39,946 bases of DNA from Xanthomonas populi. Lineage in GTDB: Bacteria > Pseudomonadota > Gammaproteobacteria > Xanthomonadales > Xanthomonadaceae. Every line of letters starts with the position of its first letter. Position 1 is the stretch's first letter. Shown here piece by piece: positions 17,692 to 26,181 of this stretch. The stretch lies in NCBI RefSeq assembly GCF_002940065.1, contig NZ_MDEJ01000026.1, positions 1 to 39,946 on the forward strand, written 5' to 3'. A model generated the notes under the pieces. That model ran no database searches. It was not told the origin of the DNA and saw only the letters and a list, made by a program, of their open reading frames with translations. The position numbers and the translations under genes were made by a program.

Positions 17692-17801
17692 GGACCCTTT
17701 GCCCGCCCACCCTCGCAGGACACGCCGCAAGGACGTCCCTGGAGGCTCTTGTTCGGCATCCATGCCGCGTAAGGTCCCGCGACGGTGAGCGGGCAAGGAC
17801 C
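17692..17801 (+). repeat. Dispersed repeat, family R1, copy 1 (plus orientation)
   Basis: This interval matches 30443-30550 nearly position by position, for example GGAGGCTCTT, CGGCATCCATGCCGC, AGGTCCCGCGACGGTGAGC and GGGCAAGGACC. The core CGGCATCCATGCCG is itself nearly palindromic. Translations of such repeats produce spurious short proteins. It faces copy 2 (17858-17940) as an inverted pair and, with it, makes up most of the 315 bp spacer between the VanZ-like gene and the gspN remnant. Confidence 0.75.
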
Positions 17802-17857
17802 GGACCGGTCAAGATGGTCGGTGTGCATGGTTTTCAACAACACAACCTACAGGCTTA

Positions 17858-17940
17858 CTGGTGCGGTGTCCTCGCCGATTGCGGGACCCTTGGCGGCATG
17901 GATGCCGCCAAAGAGCCTGCATGGAAGGAATCACGGGAGC
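17858..17940 (-). repeat. Dispersed repeat, family R1, copy 2 (minus orientation)
   Basis: CTGGTGCGGTGTCCTCG at its left end and GCGGCATGGATGCCGCC inside are the reverse complement of the R1 core, and match the copy at 30827-30930 in the same orientation. It runs up to the putative start of the gspN remnant at 17948, so it may have inserted into or replaced that gene's promoter. Confidence 0.7.
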
Positions 17941-17947
17941 CTGCACA

Positions 17948-18340
17948 GTGACGCGCACGCGTTGGATCCTGGTATTTCTGCTGATGCTGCTTGTTGGCTT
18001 GGCTGCCACTGCGCCTGGTGCTGCCACGCGAGGGTCTGCCATTCTCGGTGCTTGAGGTCGATGGGCCGGTGTGGGCGGGCATGTTGCGGCAGGTGCAATG
18101 GCAAGGCAGTGCGTTTGGCGATGTCACGGTGCGACCGCGGGCATGGGCGTTGTTGCCTGGCGAGCGCCAAGTGCACTTGCAGACCACGCAGCTGCAAGTG
18201 CTGCTGGTGGATGGCACCCAACACGGCATTGGCGATGCGCAGGGGCAGCTGTTGTTGCGCCAGCCTGCGGGCATGGCGTTGATCGATCTGGCGTTGGAGC
18301 GACAGCAGAAGGCACGCCCGTGCACGGTCACTTCGGGCCT
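17948..18340 (+). pseudogene. Truncated, frameshifted GspN-like (type II secretion) remnant
   Basis: GTG 17948 begins a membrane anchor (VTRTRWILVFLLMLLVGL) that is shifted near 17997 into the frame giving AWLPLRLVLPREGLPFSV and then VDGPVWAGMLRQVQWQGSAFGDV, the repeat-like W-x-G pattern I associate with GspN, the inner-membrane accessory of type II secretion. Homology fades after MALIDLALE near 18300 and the C-terminal half of the usual ~250-residue protein is missing. An intact toxin-antitoxin pair starts at 18397, so the loss was probably caused by, or followed by, arrival of that module. Family assignment is moderate. Confidence 0.5.
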
Positions 18341-18378
18341 TGATTCGGCCTGCCAACGCACGCTTAAGGTCATGCAAA

Positions 18379-18390
18379 TCCACCTGTGGA
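18379..18390. promoter_or_regulatory. Small palindrome over the antitoxin ribosome binding site
   Basis: TCCAC and GTGGA form perfect 5-bp arms around CT and overlap the ribosome binding site GTGGAG of the antitoxin gene. Many such modules are repressed by their antitoxin at a palindrome near the start; the role here is only a guess. Confidence 0.25.
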
Positions 18391-18396
18391 GTACTT

Positions 18397-18726
18397 ATGC
18401 ACGCGACCAGTCATGATCGGGGGCGCATCACCGCCCGGGTCACCGCATACGCGCAGCAAGCCATCGAACAAGCGGCAGCGATGACTGCGACGACGACCAA
18501 TCAATTCGTCGCTCAAGCCGCGCTGCGCGAGGCAGAACGCATTATCGAGGAGCATTCGATGCTCCAACTGAGCAAGCAGTACGCCGAGCAGTTCCTGCAA
18601 GCCTTGGACAACCCTCCGCCTGTGCCTGAGCGTCTGGCTGCCTCTATCGAACTTCATCTACAGGCGCGCAGATATGACGCTGGAAGTCGACATGGTTCCG
18701 TTCGATGGACGCCTGAATCGCGCTGA
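18397..18726 (+). CDS. DUF1778-family antitoxin
   Basis: A 109-residue protein. The N terminus (HDRGRITARVTAYAQQAIEQAAAMTATTTNQFV) is the ribbon-helix-helix DNA-binding region of DUF1778/TacA-like antitoxins, followed by AALREAERIIEEH and a helix that in relatives wraps the toxin. ATG 18397 is preceded by GTGGAG at 18386-18391. The C terminus (from about residue 90) extends past the usual end into the toxin gene, which starts at 18674; the overlap is 53 bp. It is predicted to neutralise the adjacent acetyltransferase and repress its own promoter. Confidence 0.88.
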   Translation: MHATSHDRGRITARVTAYAQQAIEQAAAMTATTTNQFVAQAALREAERIIEEHSMLQLSKQYAEQFLQALDNPPPVPERLAASIELHLQARRYDAGSRHGSVRWTPESR

Positions 18727-19222
18727 TTTCGATTGCGGCGTCGATGAGCTCAATGGCTGGTTGAGACACACCGCCAGTCAGCTTGAAAAGCGTTGCATCT
18801 GCCGGGTATTTCTCGCAATTCCCAAGGCGCAGAGTCTGCTCGCCTGGCATGCCGCCGGATTCACTACGCTCCAGGCATCCACCATTCTCGGGTTCTACGC
18901 GCGCTCCGCTGCGCAGTTGCCGCTGGAGCATTTGCCTGCCAATTCCGGGCTGCCTCGCCGCGTTCCCGCTGCACGGATGGGGCGACCGGCGGTGGATCTG
19001 CGTGTGCACTGCCTGGGGTTTGGCGACCTGCTGCTGAGCAACGCGATCGTGCGCACTGCAGAGGCCGGCGCAAGCATTGGCGTCAGTGGTCTGTTCGTTG
19101 ACGCCAAAGACCTCAAGGCGGCTGCCTTCTATCAGAAGTACGGTTTTCAACCCGGCGTGGATCGGCCACTCAGACTCTGGCTCAACCTGGCCAGCATCGT
19201 CGCGATGCTCGGCGCGCCTTGA
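18674..19222 (+). CDS. GNAT-family toxin (TacT-like acetyltransferase)
   Basis: A 182-residue GCN5-type acetyltransferase paired with the DUF1778 antitoxin. In characterised relatives the enzyme acetylates the amino group of charged tRNAs and blocks translation. FDCGVDELNGWLR near residues 19-31 is the typical opening; VDLRVHCLGFGDLLL is the acetyl-CoA loop, where the usual Q/R-x-x-G-x-G/A pattern reads H-C-L-G-F-G; YQKYGF carries the probable catalytic tyrosine. The frame is intact. It begins inside the antitoxin gene and ends 89 bp before nagQ, so the module separates the nag operon from the gspN remnant. Confidence 0.87.
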   Translation: MTLEVDMVPFDGRLNRADFDCGVDELNGWLRHTASQLEKRCICRVFLAIPKAQSLLAWHAAGFTTLQASTILGFYARSAAQLPLEHLPANSGLPRRVPAARMGRPAVDLRVHCLGFGDLLLSNAIVRTAEAGASIGVSGLFVDAKDLKAAAFYQKYGFQPGVDRPLRLWLNLASIVAMLGAP

Positions 19223-19260
19223 CGCACAACGGCGCACACCACCAGATGCGCGCCGGCCAA

Positions 19261-19279
19261 ATTGGTACTATATTGGACG
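19261..19279 (+). promoter_or_regulatory. Candidate operator/promoter of the nag operon
   Basis: ATTGG occurs twice with an 11-bp period (19261 and 19272) in the stretch ATTGGTACTATATTGGAC, about one helical turn apart and 33-51 bp before the nagQ start. It is an A/T-rich island in a G+C-rich spacer. A GntR- or LacI-type regulator could bind here; both are encoded in the operon. No -10/-35 pair is convincing. Confidence 0.35.
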
Positions 19280-19311
19280 TAATGAATCCAAGTCGGTCCG
19301 GAGGACAAGCA

Positions 19312-20079
19312 ATGGCCAAACCCAAGGCGGCACCCCGGAACGACACCGATCCCAGGGTGGACGATCTGGCGTTGGACGCGTCCGCGCCGACTCCGCTGTA
19401 TCTGCAACTGGCAGGCAAGCTCACCGATGCCATCCGCGGCGGTCAGTGGAGGGCCGGCGAAGCGCTGCCGGCCGAGCGCCAACTGTGCGAGCGGCTGCAG
19501 ATTTCGCGGGTGACCCTGCGCCAGGCGGTGGACGTACTGGTCGAACAAGGTCTGGTCTCGCGCCGTCAGGGCGCCGGCACCTTCGTCACCGCGCAGATCC
19601 AGCATCAACTCAGCGGCCTGACCAGTTTCAGCGAGACGCTGCGCATCAAGGGCTACGAGCCGGGCACGCGCTGGCTGGAGCGGCGGCTGCGTCCGGCGCA
19701 TGGCGAAGAAATCCTGCGGCTTGGCTTATCGCCGGATGCGGCAGTGGTCTCGCTGACGCGGCTGCGCAGCGCCGACGACCGCGTCATGGCCTACGAGCAT
19801 GCGGTGCTGCCGCAATGCATCGTCGCCGCCCCGCAGCAGATCGGCGACTCGCTCTATAGCTATCTGGATGCGCAAGGCACACCGGTGGTGCGCGCGCTGC
19901 AGTATTTCCGCGCGATCAATCTGCCCGCGCGGCTGGCCGAACACCTGCGCATGAAAACCGGCGAGGCGATCCTGCACGTGGTGCGCGTGGGCTACGCCCG
20001 CGACGGCAGCGCAATCGAATTGACCGACACCTATTGCCACAACGATTTCTACGATTTCGTCGCCGAACTGCGCCGTTGA
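19312..20079 (+). CDS. nagQ: GntR/HutC-family regulator of N-acetylglucosamine use (NagQ-like)
   Basis: A 255-residue transcription factor. Residues about 28-92 form the GntR winged helix (PLYLQLAGKLTDAI, LPAERQLCERL, ISRVTLRQAVDVLVEQGLV, GAGTFV). Residues about 105-250 form a UTRA ligand domain of the HutC subfamily (SFSETLRIKGYEPGTRWLE, ELTDTYCHNDFYDF), which in relatives binds amino-sugar phosphates such as GlcN-6-P or GlcNAc-6-P. GGAGG at 19300-19304 supports ATG 19312. It is first of five co-directional nag genes and probably represses them until the sugar phosphate appears. Name given by position in the known Xanthomonas nag locus. Confidence 0.87.
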   Translation: MAKPKAAPRNDTDPRVDDLALDASAPTPLYLQLAGKLTDAIRGGQWRAGEALPAERQLCERLQISRVTLRQAVDVLVEQGLVSRRQGAGTFVTAQIQHQLSGLTSFSETLRIKGYEPGTRWLERRLRPAHGEEILRLGLSPDAAVVSLTRLRSADDRVMAYEHAVLPQCIVAAPQQIGDSLYSYLDAQGTPVVRALQYFRAINLPARLAEHLRMKTGEAILHVVRVGYARDGSAIELTDTYCHNDFYDFVAELRR

Positions 20080-20125
20080 TGCCGCCCGGCGTCCCCCAAC
20101 GACAACCTTCAGAGCCAGCCGATCC

Positions 20126-21403
20126 ATGACTACTGCCAGGCCCGCAAATCCCGTTGTCTCGATCGCCATTGTCGGCGTGCTGTTTTTCATCATCGGCTTT
20201 TTCACCTGGATCAACGGGCCGCTGATCATCTTCGTGCGGCTGGCGTTCGACCTCAACGAGGTCAATGCGTTTCTGGTGTTGATGGTGTTCTACCTGTCGT
20301 ATTTCTTTCTGGCGCTGCCATCGTCGTGGATTCTCAAGCGCACCGGTATGAAGAAAGGCCTGGCGCTGAGTCTGGTGGTGATGGCGGTGGGTGCGGCCGG
20401 CTTCGGCCAGTTCGCCACCCAGCGCTGGTATCCAGGCGCACTGGCTGGCTTGTTCGTCATCGGTAGCGGCCTGGCGCTGCTGCAGACCGGGATCAATCCG
20501 TACATCAGCATCCTCGGGCCGATCGAGAGCGCGGCCCGGCGTATCGCGCTGATGGGCATCTGCAACAAGATCGCCGGCATCCTGGCGCCGATCCTGATCG
20601 GCTCGCTGGTGCTGCACGGTATCGGCGACCTGTCCGCACAGGTGGCCACTGCCAATGCGGCGACCAAGCTGCAGTTGCTCAATGCCTTCGCCGCCAAGAT
20701 CCATGCGCCGTATCTGGTGATGTCCGGTGTGCTGCTGTTGCTGGCGGTCGGTGTGCTGTTTTCGCCGTTGCCGGAGCTCAAGGCCTCCGAGGCCAACGCC
20801 ACGCCCGGCGGTGCTGCCGGCTTGCAGAAATCCAGCATCTTGCAGTTTCCGCACCTGTGGCTGGGCGTGTTGTGCCTGTTCGTCTACGTAGGCGTGGAAG
20901 TGATGGCCGGCGACGCGATCGGCACCTACGGCCACGGGTTCGATCTGCCGTTGGACAGCACCAAGCTGTTCACCTCTTACACGCTCGGTGCGATGCTGCT
21001 GGGCTATATCGCCGGCCTGGCGCTGATTCCGCGGGTGATTTCGCAAGCGCGCTACCTGAGCGTCTCGGCGGTGCTAGGTGTGCTGTTCTCGCTCGGTGCA
21101 TTGCTCACCCATGGCTATGTCTCGGTGGGCTTCGTCGCCGCGCTCGGTTTTGCCAACGCGATGATGTGGCCGGCGATCTTTCCGCTCGCCATTCGCGGGC
21201 TTGGCCGCTTCACCGAAATCGGCTCGGCATTGCTGGTCATGGGCATTGCCGGCGGCGCCATCATTCCGCAGGCGTTCGCCATTCTCAAACAGCATTACGA
21301 CTTCCAGGTGGTCTTCGCTGCACTGATGGTGCCGTGCTATCTGTACATCCTGTTCTATTCGCTGCGTGGTCATCGCGTGGGCCTGCCGGCCCAGGCCAAG
21401 TGA
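20126..21403 (+). CDS. nagP: N-acetylglucosamine inner-membrane transporter (NagP, MFS/GGP type)
   Basis: A 425-residue polytopic permease of the FucP-like sugar transporter branch of the major facilitator superfamily, with about twelve hydrophobic helices. Typical segments are FFIIGFFTWINGPLI in helix 1, FYLSYFFLALPSSWIL in helix 2, LLQTGINPYISILGP in helix 4, and AMMWPAIFPLAIRGLGRFTEIGSALL in the second half, the last two holding polar residues that line the sugar path in this group. It is predicted to import N-acetylglucosamine by proton symport. Its place between nagQ and nagR, 46 and 40 bp from its neighbours, makes the substrate assignment strong. Confidence 0.92.
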   Translation: MTTARPANPVVSIAIVGVLFFIIGFFTWINGPLIIFVRLAFDLNEVNAFLVLMVFYLSYFFLALPSSWILKRTGMKKGLALSLVVMAVGAAGFGQFATQRWYPGALAGLFVIGSGLALLQTGINPYISILGPIESAARRIALMGICNKIAGILAPILIGSLVLHGIGDLSAQVATANAATKLQLLNAFAAKIHAPYLVMSGVLLLLAVGVLFSPLPELKASEANATPGGAAGLQKSSILQFPHLWLGVLCLFVYVGVEVMAGDAIGTYGHGFDLPLDSTKLFTSYTLGAMLLGYIAGLALIPRVISQARYLSVSAVLGVLFSLGALLTHGYVSVGFVAALGFANAMMWPAIFPLAIRGLGRFTEIGSALLVMGIAGGAIIPQAFAILKQHYDFQVVFAALMVPCYLYILFYSLRGHRVGLPAQAK

Positions 21404-21443
21404 ACCAGGCAGCATGATGCGTTCCGACGAACAAGGTACACCC

Positions 21444-22511
21444 ATGCGCAGGCCCACCATCAAAGATGTCGCCGAACGCGCCAAGGTCTCGTTGAAGACC
21501 GTGTCGCGGGTAATCAACAACGAGCCCTCGGTGATGCAGGCCACGCGTGCGCGCGTGCTGCGCGCCATCGCCGATCTCGACTACGAACCCGATCCGTCCG
21601 CACGCAATCTGCGTAGCGGCACGCCGTTCGTGATCGGTCTGGTGTACGACAATCCCAACCCGTATCACATCATCGGCATCCAGAATGGCGTGCTGGCCGC
21701 GTGCCGCGAAACCGGCTTCGGTCTGCAGATCCATCCCTGCGATTCCACCTCGCCGCTGCTGGCCGAAGAATTGGCCGAATGGGTGCAACGCTCGCGCCTA
21801 GCCGGCGTGGTGTTGACCGCGCCGATGTCCGAGCGCCCGGAGTTGTTGGCCGGCCTTGCTGCGCGCGGCATCAAGAATGTGCGCATCATCGCCGCCACCG
21901 ACGACCCTGGCGATGGCCCGTGCGTGTATATCGACGACCGCGCTGCGGCGTACGAGATCACCGAGCATCTGGTGCAGTTGGGCCATCAGCGCATCGGTTT
22001 TTTGTGGGGCGGCCCGCAGCATCGCTCCAGTGGCGAGCGCTATGCCGGTTACGAAGCCGCGTTGAAGGATTACGGCATCACCCTGGACAAGCACCTGGTG
22101 ATTCCCGGCGACTACACCTTCGACGATGGATTCCGCGGTGCGCGCAGGCTGCTGTCGCTGCGCGAACCGCCCACCGCCATCTTCGGCAGCAACGACGAGA
22201 TCGCCGCCGGCGTACTGGCGGCGGCCAAGTCCACCGGCATGAACGTGCCGTATCAACTCTCGATCGCCGGCTTCGAAGACAGCCCGTTTTCGCGCCAGTC
22301 GTGGCCGGCATTGACCACCGCCAAGCAGGCCACCGACGACATCGCGCGGCATGCCGCACGCTTGTTGATCAGCCAGCTGCGCAGCGATGCCTACGACGAT
22401 CAGCCCGCGCAATTACAGAACCGCGGCTTCGTGCCGCAACTGGTCGTGCGCGGTTCCACTGCACCGGCGCAACCGCCGGCCGCCAGATCCCCCCCCACCG
22501 AATCCGCCTGA
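21444..22511 (+). CDS. nagR: LacI-family regulator (NagR-like)
   Basis: A 355-residue LacI-type repressor. The helix-turn-helix TIKDVAERAKVSLKTVSRVINNE is at residues 5-27, with the hinge ARNLRSG after it, then the periplasmic-binding-protein-like sugar domain (FVIGLVYDNPNPYHI, AIFGSNDEIAAGV, IAGFEDSPFS). I chose ATG 21444 because it places the helix-turn-helix at the normal distance from the N terminus and AAGG at 21433-21436 lies upstream; ATG 21414 and 21417 are open alternatives. It is followed by nagB-II after only 5 bp. Probably a second, sugar-responsive regulator of the operon. Confidence 0.88.
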   Translation: MRRPTIKDVAERAKVSLKTVSRVINNEPSVMQATRARVLRAIADLDYEPDPSARNLRSGTPFVIGLVYDNPNPYHIIGIQNGVLAACRETGFGLQIHPCDSTSPLLAEELAEWVQRSRLAGVVLTAPMSERPELLAGLAARGIKNVRIIAATDDPGDGPCVYIDDRAAAYEITEHLVQLGHQRIGFLWGGPQHRSSGERYAGYEAALKDYGITLDKHLVIPGDYTFDDGFRGARRLLSLREPPTAIFGSNDEIAAGVLAAAKSTGMNVPYQLSIAGFEDSPFSRQSWPALTTAKQATDDIARHAARLLISQLRSDAYDDQPAQLQNRGFVPQLVVRGSTAPAQPPAARSPPTESA

Positions 22512-22516
22512 GCCCG

Positions 22517-23545
22517 ATGAGCCTTCCCCTCGAAACCGATACCTTGATGTTCCGCGAAGCGGCGCAAACCGCCGACGTGGTCGCTGCGCAGTTTGCCCGC
22601 AACGCCGACACCGTCGCCGCACTCGCGCAGTCGCTGCGCGACACGCCGCCACCGTTCGTGGTGACCTGCGCGCGCGGCAGTTCCGATCACGCAGCAACCT
22701 ATGCCAAGTATCTGTTCGAAACGCAGCTTGGCATCGTGACTGCTTCCGCATCGCCGTCGGTAGGTTCGGTCTACGCAGCGCCGCTGCAACTGCGCGGCGC
22801 GTTGTACATCGTGATTTCGCAATCGGGCAAGAGCCCGGATCTGCTACGCAATGCTGAAGCCGCAAAAGCCGCTGGCGCGCGCGTGGTCGCCCTGGTCAAC
22901 GTGGAAGATTCGCCGCTGGCGCAGTTGGCCGAGGTGGTGATTCCGCTGGGCGCAGGCTCTGAAAAAAGCGTGGCCGCCACCAAAAGCTATCTCGCCTCGC
23001 TCGCCGCATTGCTGCACCTGGGTGCGGTGTGGAAGAACGACCCGGCGCTGCTCGCCGCAGTGGATGCATTGCCGCAGCAGTTGCGCAACGCCTGGCAGGC
23101 CGATTGGTCCGCACTTACCGCCGGGTTAGTGCCCGCGCATAACCTGTTCGTGCTCGGTCGCGGCCTGGGCCTGGGCGCGGCGCAGGAAGCGGCATTGAAG
23201 TTCAAGGAAACCTGCGGCCTGCACGCCGAAGCGTATAGCTCGGCCGAGGTCAAACACGGCCCGATGGCATTGGTGGGCCGGGGCTTCCCGGTGCTGGTGT
23301 TTGCGCAGCCGGATGAAACCGGTGCCGGCACGCGTGCGCTCGCCGCCGAATTCCGCGCGCGTGGTGCGCAGGTGTGGCTGGCTGCGCCCGATGGCGATCT
23401 GCCGCTTGCCGATGCCGCACATCCGGCCAGCGCACCGCTGCTGACCGTGCAAAGCTTTTATCGCGCCATCAATGCGCTCGCATTGCAGCGTGGCCACAAC
23501 CCCGACTTGCCGCCGCATTTGAACAAGGTGACGGAAACGGTTTGA
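22517..23545 (+). CDS. nagB-II: Glucosamine-6-phosphate deaminase, SIS-type (NagB-II)
   Basis: A 342-residue protein with two SIS (sugar isomerase) domains, resembling the isomerase half of GlmS but lacking the glutaminase part. It is predicted to convert glucosamine 6-phosphate to fructose 6-phosphate and ammonia. CARGSSDHAATYAKY (near 51-65) and SQSGKSPD (near 101-108) bind the sugar phosphate in the first domain. GSEKSVAATKSY and LGRGLGLGAAQEAALKFKET belong to the catalytic region, and AEAYSSAEVKHGPMAL to the second SIS domain. The usual C-terminal LxKVTETV is present. It is cotranscribed with nagA, which starts 2 bp after its stop. Confidence 0.92.
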   Translation: MSLPLETDTLMFREAAQTADVVAAQFARNADTVAALAQSLRDTPPPFVVTCARGSSDHAATYAKYLFETQLGIVTASASPSVGSVYAAPLQLRGALYIVISQSGKSPDLLRNAEAAKAAGARVVALVNVEDSPLAQLAEVVIPLGAGSEKSVAATKSYLASLAALLHLGAVWKNDPALLAAVDALPQQLRNAWQADWSALTAGLVPAHNLFVLGRGLGLGAAQEAALKFKETCGLHAEAYSSAEVKHGPMALVGRGFPVLVFAQPDETGAGTRALAAEFRARGAQVWLAAPDGDLPLADAAHPASAPLLTVQSFYRAINALALQRGHNPDLPPHLNKVTETV

Positions 23546-23547
23546 AC

Positions 23548-24702
23548 ATGGATGCTTCCCTGATTCAAGCGCTGTGCAATGCGCGCGTGCTCACCGACGA
23601 CGGCGTGCAGCAGGGTCTGGTCGTGTTGCTGGTCGGCACGCAGATTCTGGCGATCGTGCCGGCCGACGACGCGCGCGTGGCGCAAGCGCATACGCGCGTG
23701 GATCTGGGCGGCGCCACCTTGTTGCCGGGCTTTATCGACATCCAGGTCAATGGCGGTGGCGGCGTGTTGTTCAACAACGCGCGCGACCCGCAAGCCTTGG
23801 CCACGATTGCCGCGGCGCATCGCCGCTTCGGCACCACCGGCCTGTTGCCCACGCTGATCAGCGACACCGCTGAGGTGATGGCCGAAGCCATCGCAGCCAC
23901 GCGCCAGGCGATCGTGCAGGGCGTGCCCGGCGTGCTCGGTATCCATCTGGAAGGCCCGTACCTGAGCCCGGCCCGCAAGGGCACCCACGACGCGCACAAG
24001 TTCCGCCTGCCGGACGCGCACGAGATTGCGGTGGATACCTCGCTGGACAACGGCGTCACCTTGATCACGCTCGCGCCCGAGCGCGTGCCCTTGGACGACA
24101 TCCGCGCCTTCGTCGCCGGCGGCGCGATCGTGTTCGCCGGCCACACTGCAGCAACGTACGAGCAGGCGCACGCTGGCATCGCTGCCGGCGTCAGCGGCTT
24201 TACCCATCTGTACAACGCGATGTCGCAATTGACCGGGCGCGAGCCCAGCGCCGTGGGCGCCGCGTTGGAAGCCCCAGGCGTGTGGTGCGGCATCATCGTC
24301 GATGGCGTGCACGTGCATCCGGCCAGCCTGCGCGTGGCCTTGGCCGCCAAGCCGCGCGGCAAGATGTTGCTGGTCACCGACGCCATGCCGATGGTCGGTG
24401 CCGACAGCCCCAGCTTTGATTTGTACGGCGAAACCATCACCGCCGTGGGCGGGGTGGTGCGCAATGCTGACGGCGCGCTGGCCGGCTCCGCGCTGGACAT
24501 GGCAACGGCCGTGCGCAATAGCGTGCAATGGCTGGGAGTGGACCTGGCCCAAGCCGCCCGCATGGCATCGACGTACCCTGCGCAATGCATCGGCCTGGGC
24601 GAACGCCTGGGTCGGATTGCGCCGGGGTATCAAGCCGATCTGGTGCTGGTGGATGCGGACATTCAAGTGCTTGCAACCTGGGTGGCCGGGCAGCGCGAGT
24701 AA
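23548..24702 (+). CDS. nagA: N-acetylglucosamine-6-phosphate deacetylase
   Basis: A 384-residue amidohydrolase-superfamily enzyme that removes acetate from GlcNAc-6-P, giving the substrate of NagB-II. Metal ligands are visible: Glu135 in GIHLEGPYLSP, His199 in FAGHTAAT and His220 in FTHLYNAMSQLTGREP. Asp278 in LLVTDAMPM is the catalytic base. The first metal-site HxH motif of other amidohydrolases is replaced by IDIQVNG, as in E. coli NagA, which suggests a single metal ion. The protein is complete and the last intact gene of the nag operon; a 219 bp spacer without recognisable features precedes the broken peptidase gene. Confidence 0.95.
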   Translation: MDASLIQALCNARVLTDDGVQQGLVVLLVGTQILAIVPADDARVAQAHTRVDLGGATLLPGFIDIQVNGGGGVLFNNARDPQALATIAAAHRRFGTTGLLPTLISDTAEVMAEAIAATRQAIVQGVPGVLGIHLEGPYLSPARKGTHDAHKFRLPDAHEIAVDTSLDNGVTLITLAPERVPLDDIRAFVAGGAIVFAGHTAATYEQAHAGIAAGVSGFTHLYNAMSQLTGREPSAVGAALEAPGVWCGIIVDGVHVHPASLRVALAAKPRGKMLLVTDAMPMVGADSPSFDLYGETITAVGGVVRNADGALAGSALDMATAVRNSVQWLGVDLAQAARMASTYPAQCIGLGERLGRIAPGYQADLVLVDADIQVLATWVAGQRE

Positions 24703-24921
24703 GCGTATCGCTCAGCCGAATACGCTCTCGCCGAACCGGAGCGATGACCGCGCGACGCGGTGTGTGCTACCCGGCCACTGCGTTTGTTGCGCGCGATCTG
24801 CAGCCACGTTGCCACGAGTTGCCAAGTCCGGCGGGTTGGATGTCGCAGCCCGCACACGGCCTTGCAGCGCATGCAATGGACGCTAAAGTTGCGCCTGACC
24901 TCAGGTTGCGACGAGTGACGG

Positions 24922-25920
24922 ATGAAAAACGCACGGATGCGATGGTGGCTGGTGCTGAGTCTGTTGTGCAGCGTGCATGCGATGGCAGCGATTCCAAACT
25001 GGTACGCGGCTGCCGGTGGTACTGATGACCAACTGACTGCGGTGCAAGGCGACGTGCAGTCTGGTGAAGGTGCGCAATTGCGTCTGGCCGCAGTTGCCGC
25101 GCGCACTGCACGTTCGGTGCTGCCTGCGCACAATTGGACGCTGTTTCTTTGCGCGGCCAGTCGTTGCTGTTGTCCGGTGTATTGGCAACCTCCAACCCAT
25201 CGCAGGGCGCCACGCTATGGATGCGCGTCAGGCGACGTCGCGTGGAAGCAATTGCACAGCGCCAACAGCCCGCCATGCAGGCGCGCCTGCTGTCATCCGG
25301 CATTGCCTATCTCGACGTCCCCGGCCTGATGACATCCTCCAGAGAAGTCAGCGTGCTTACGAGACATCGCTTACAACGGCGCTGGATCAAGCTGCCGCAC
25401 AGGCCAGCTGTGGCTGGATTGTCGATTTACGCCACAACACCGGGGGCACCATGTGGCCGATGGTCAACGGGTTGCACGCGCTACTGGGCAATGCAGCGCT
25501 CGGCAGCCCTGTCGATGCAGCAGGCAAGCAATCGCCATGGCGGGCACGGTCTGCGCAACGCTCGACTGCCTCGCCCGACGGCCTGCAAACAGATCGCCCG
25601 GTCGCCGTCTTGATCGGCCCCAGGACCGCGAGTGCGGGCGAGATGGTTGCGATCTCCTTCCGTGGTCGTGCCAACACGCGCAGCTTCGGTCAGCCAAGCG
25701 CCAGCCAGACCACCGGCAATCGCTCGGTGGAACTGCCTGGCGGCGGTGTCCTTGCGATTGCCAGCACCTACACGCAGGATCGGAGCGGGCATCGCATCGA
25801 TGGCAGGCTGCAACCGGATGTAGTGCTCGACCCGCAGGCCGAAGCGGCCGAGGCGGCAGCACACTGGTTGCGTCTGCAGGGCTGCGTGCCGTCGAAGGAA
25901 TCGCTTGTTAGCGAACGCTC
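24922..25920 (+). pseudogene. Broken S41-family (C-terminal processing) peptidase
   Basis: The start MKNARMRWWLVLSLL at 24922 is a signal peptide ending HAMA. The frame then changes near 25133 (to LDAVSLRGQSLLLSGVL) and near 25345 (to RAYETSLTTALDQAAAQ). The last part carries the S41 hallmarks WIVDLRHNTGGTMW and GPRTASAGEM, the latter with the catalytic Ser, plus FRGRANTRSFG. At least two frameshifts separate the pieces, so no active enzyme can be made. The natural end is about 25890-25920. It lies between nagA and a broken TonB-dependent receptor and could have been a periplasmic or secreted enzyme of the same gene set. Confidence 0.8.
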
Positions 25921-26181
25921 TGCGGGCGGTGTTAGTCACCGCTGCAACTCAAAGAAATTTGCGTGCTTTCGAAACAGCAGCACATTCGGAATTCATGCAA
26001 ATGTTGCCGCCGATCATGCATCGGTCCGGCGCCTTGACCGGCACGCCACGATTGCAATGGCAATGGCAGCGCGGGACGCTGCTCGCATCCGGCACAGGCG
26101 GCGGATTGCGGGCTGGGCACATGCATCGCGCGTTCTTGCGCAACTAACCGGTTGCGACGTAGCACCCTAGAGGTCTAAGCA
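25921..26181 (+). other. Spacer between two pseudogenes, possible unidentified remnant
   Basis: About 260 bp with no gene I recognise. A short open frame at 25905-26147 encodes an 80-residue peptide containing RLQWQWQRGTLLASG and ending RAFLRN. It has no ribosome binding site and no family signature, and may be the tail of a lost gene or noise. Confidence 0.25.

Noticed and set aside
21701-22516. Long N-terminal extension of the NagB-II frame
   Set aside because: It overlaps nagR in another frame; the family begins at ATG 22517 and the extension is Arg-rich shadow sequence.
23458-24666. Open frame of 402 codons on the minus strand
   Set aside because: Antisense to nagA, with typical shadow composition and no start signals.
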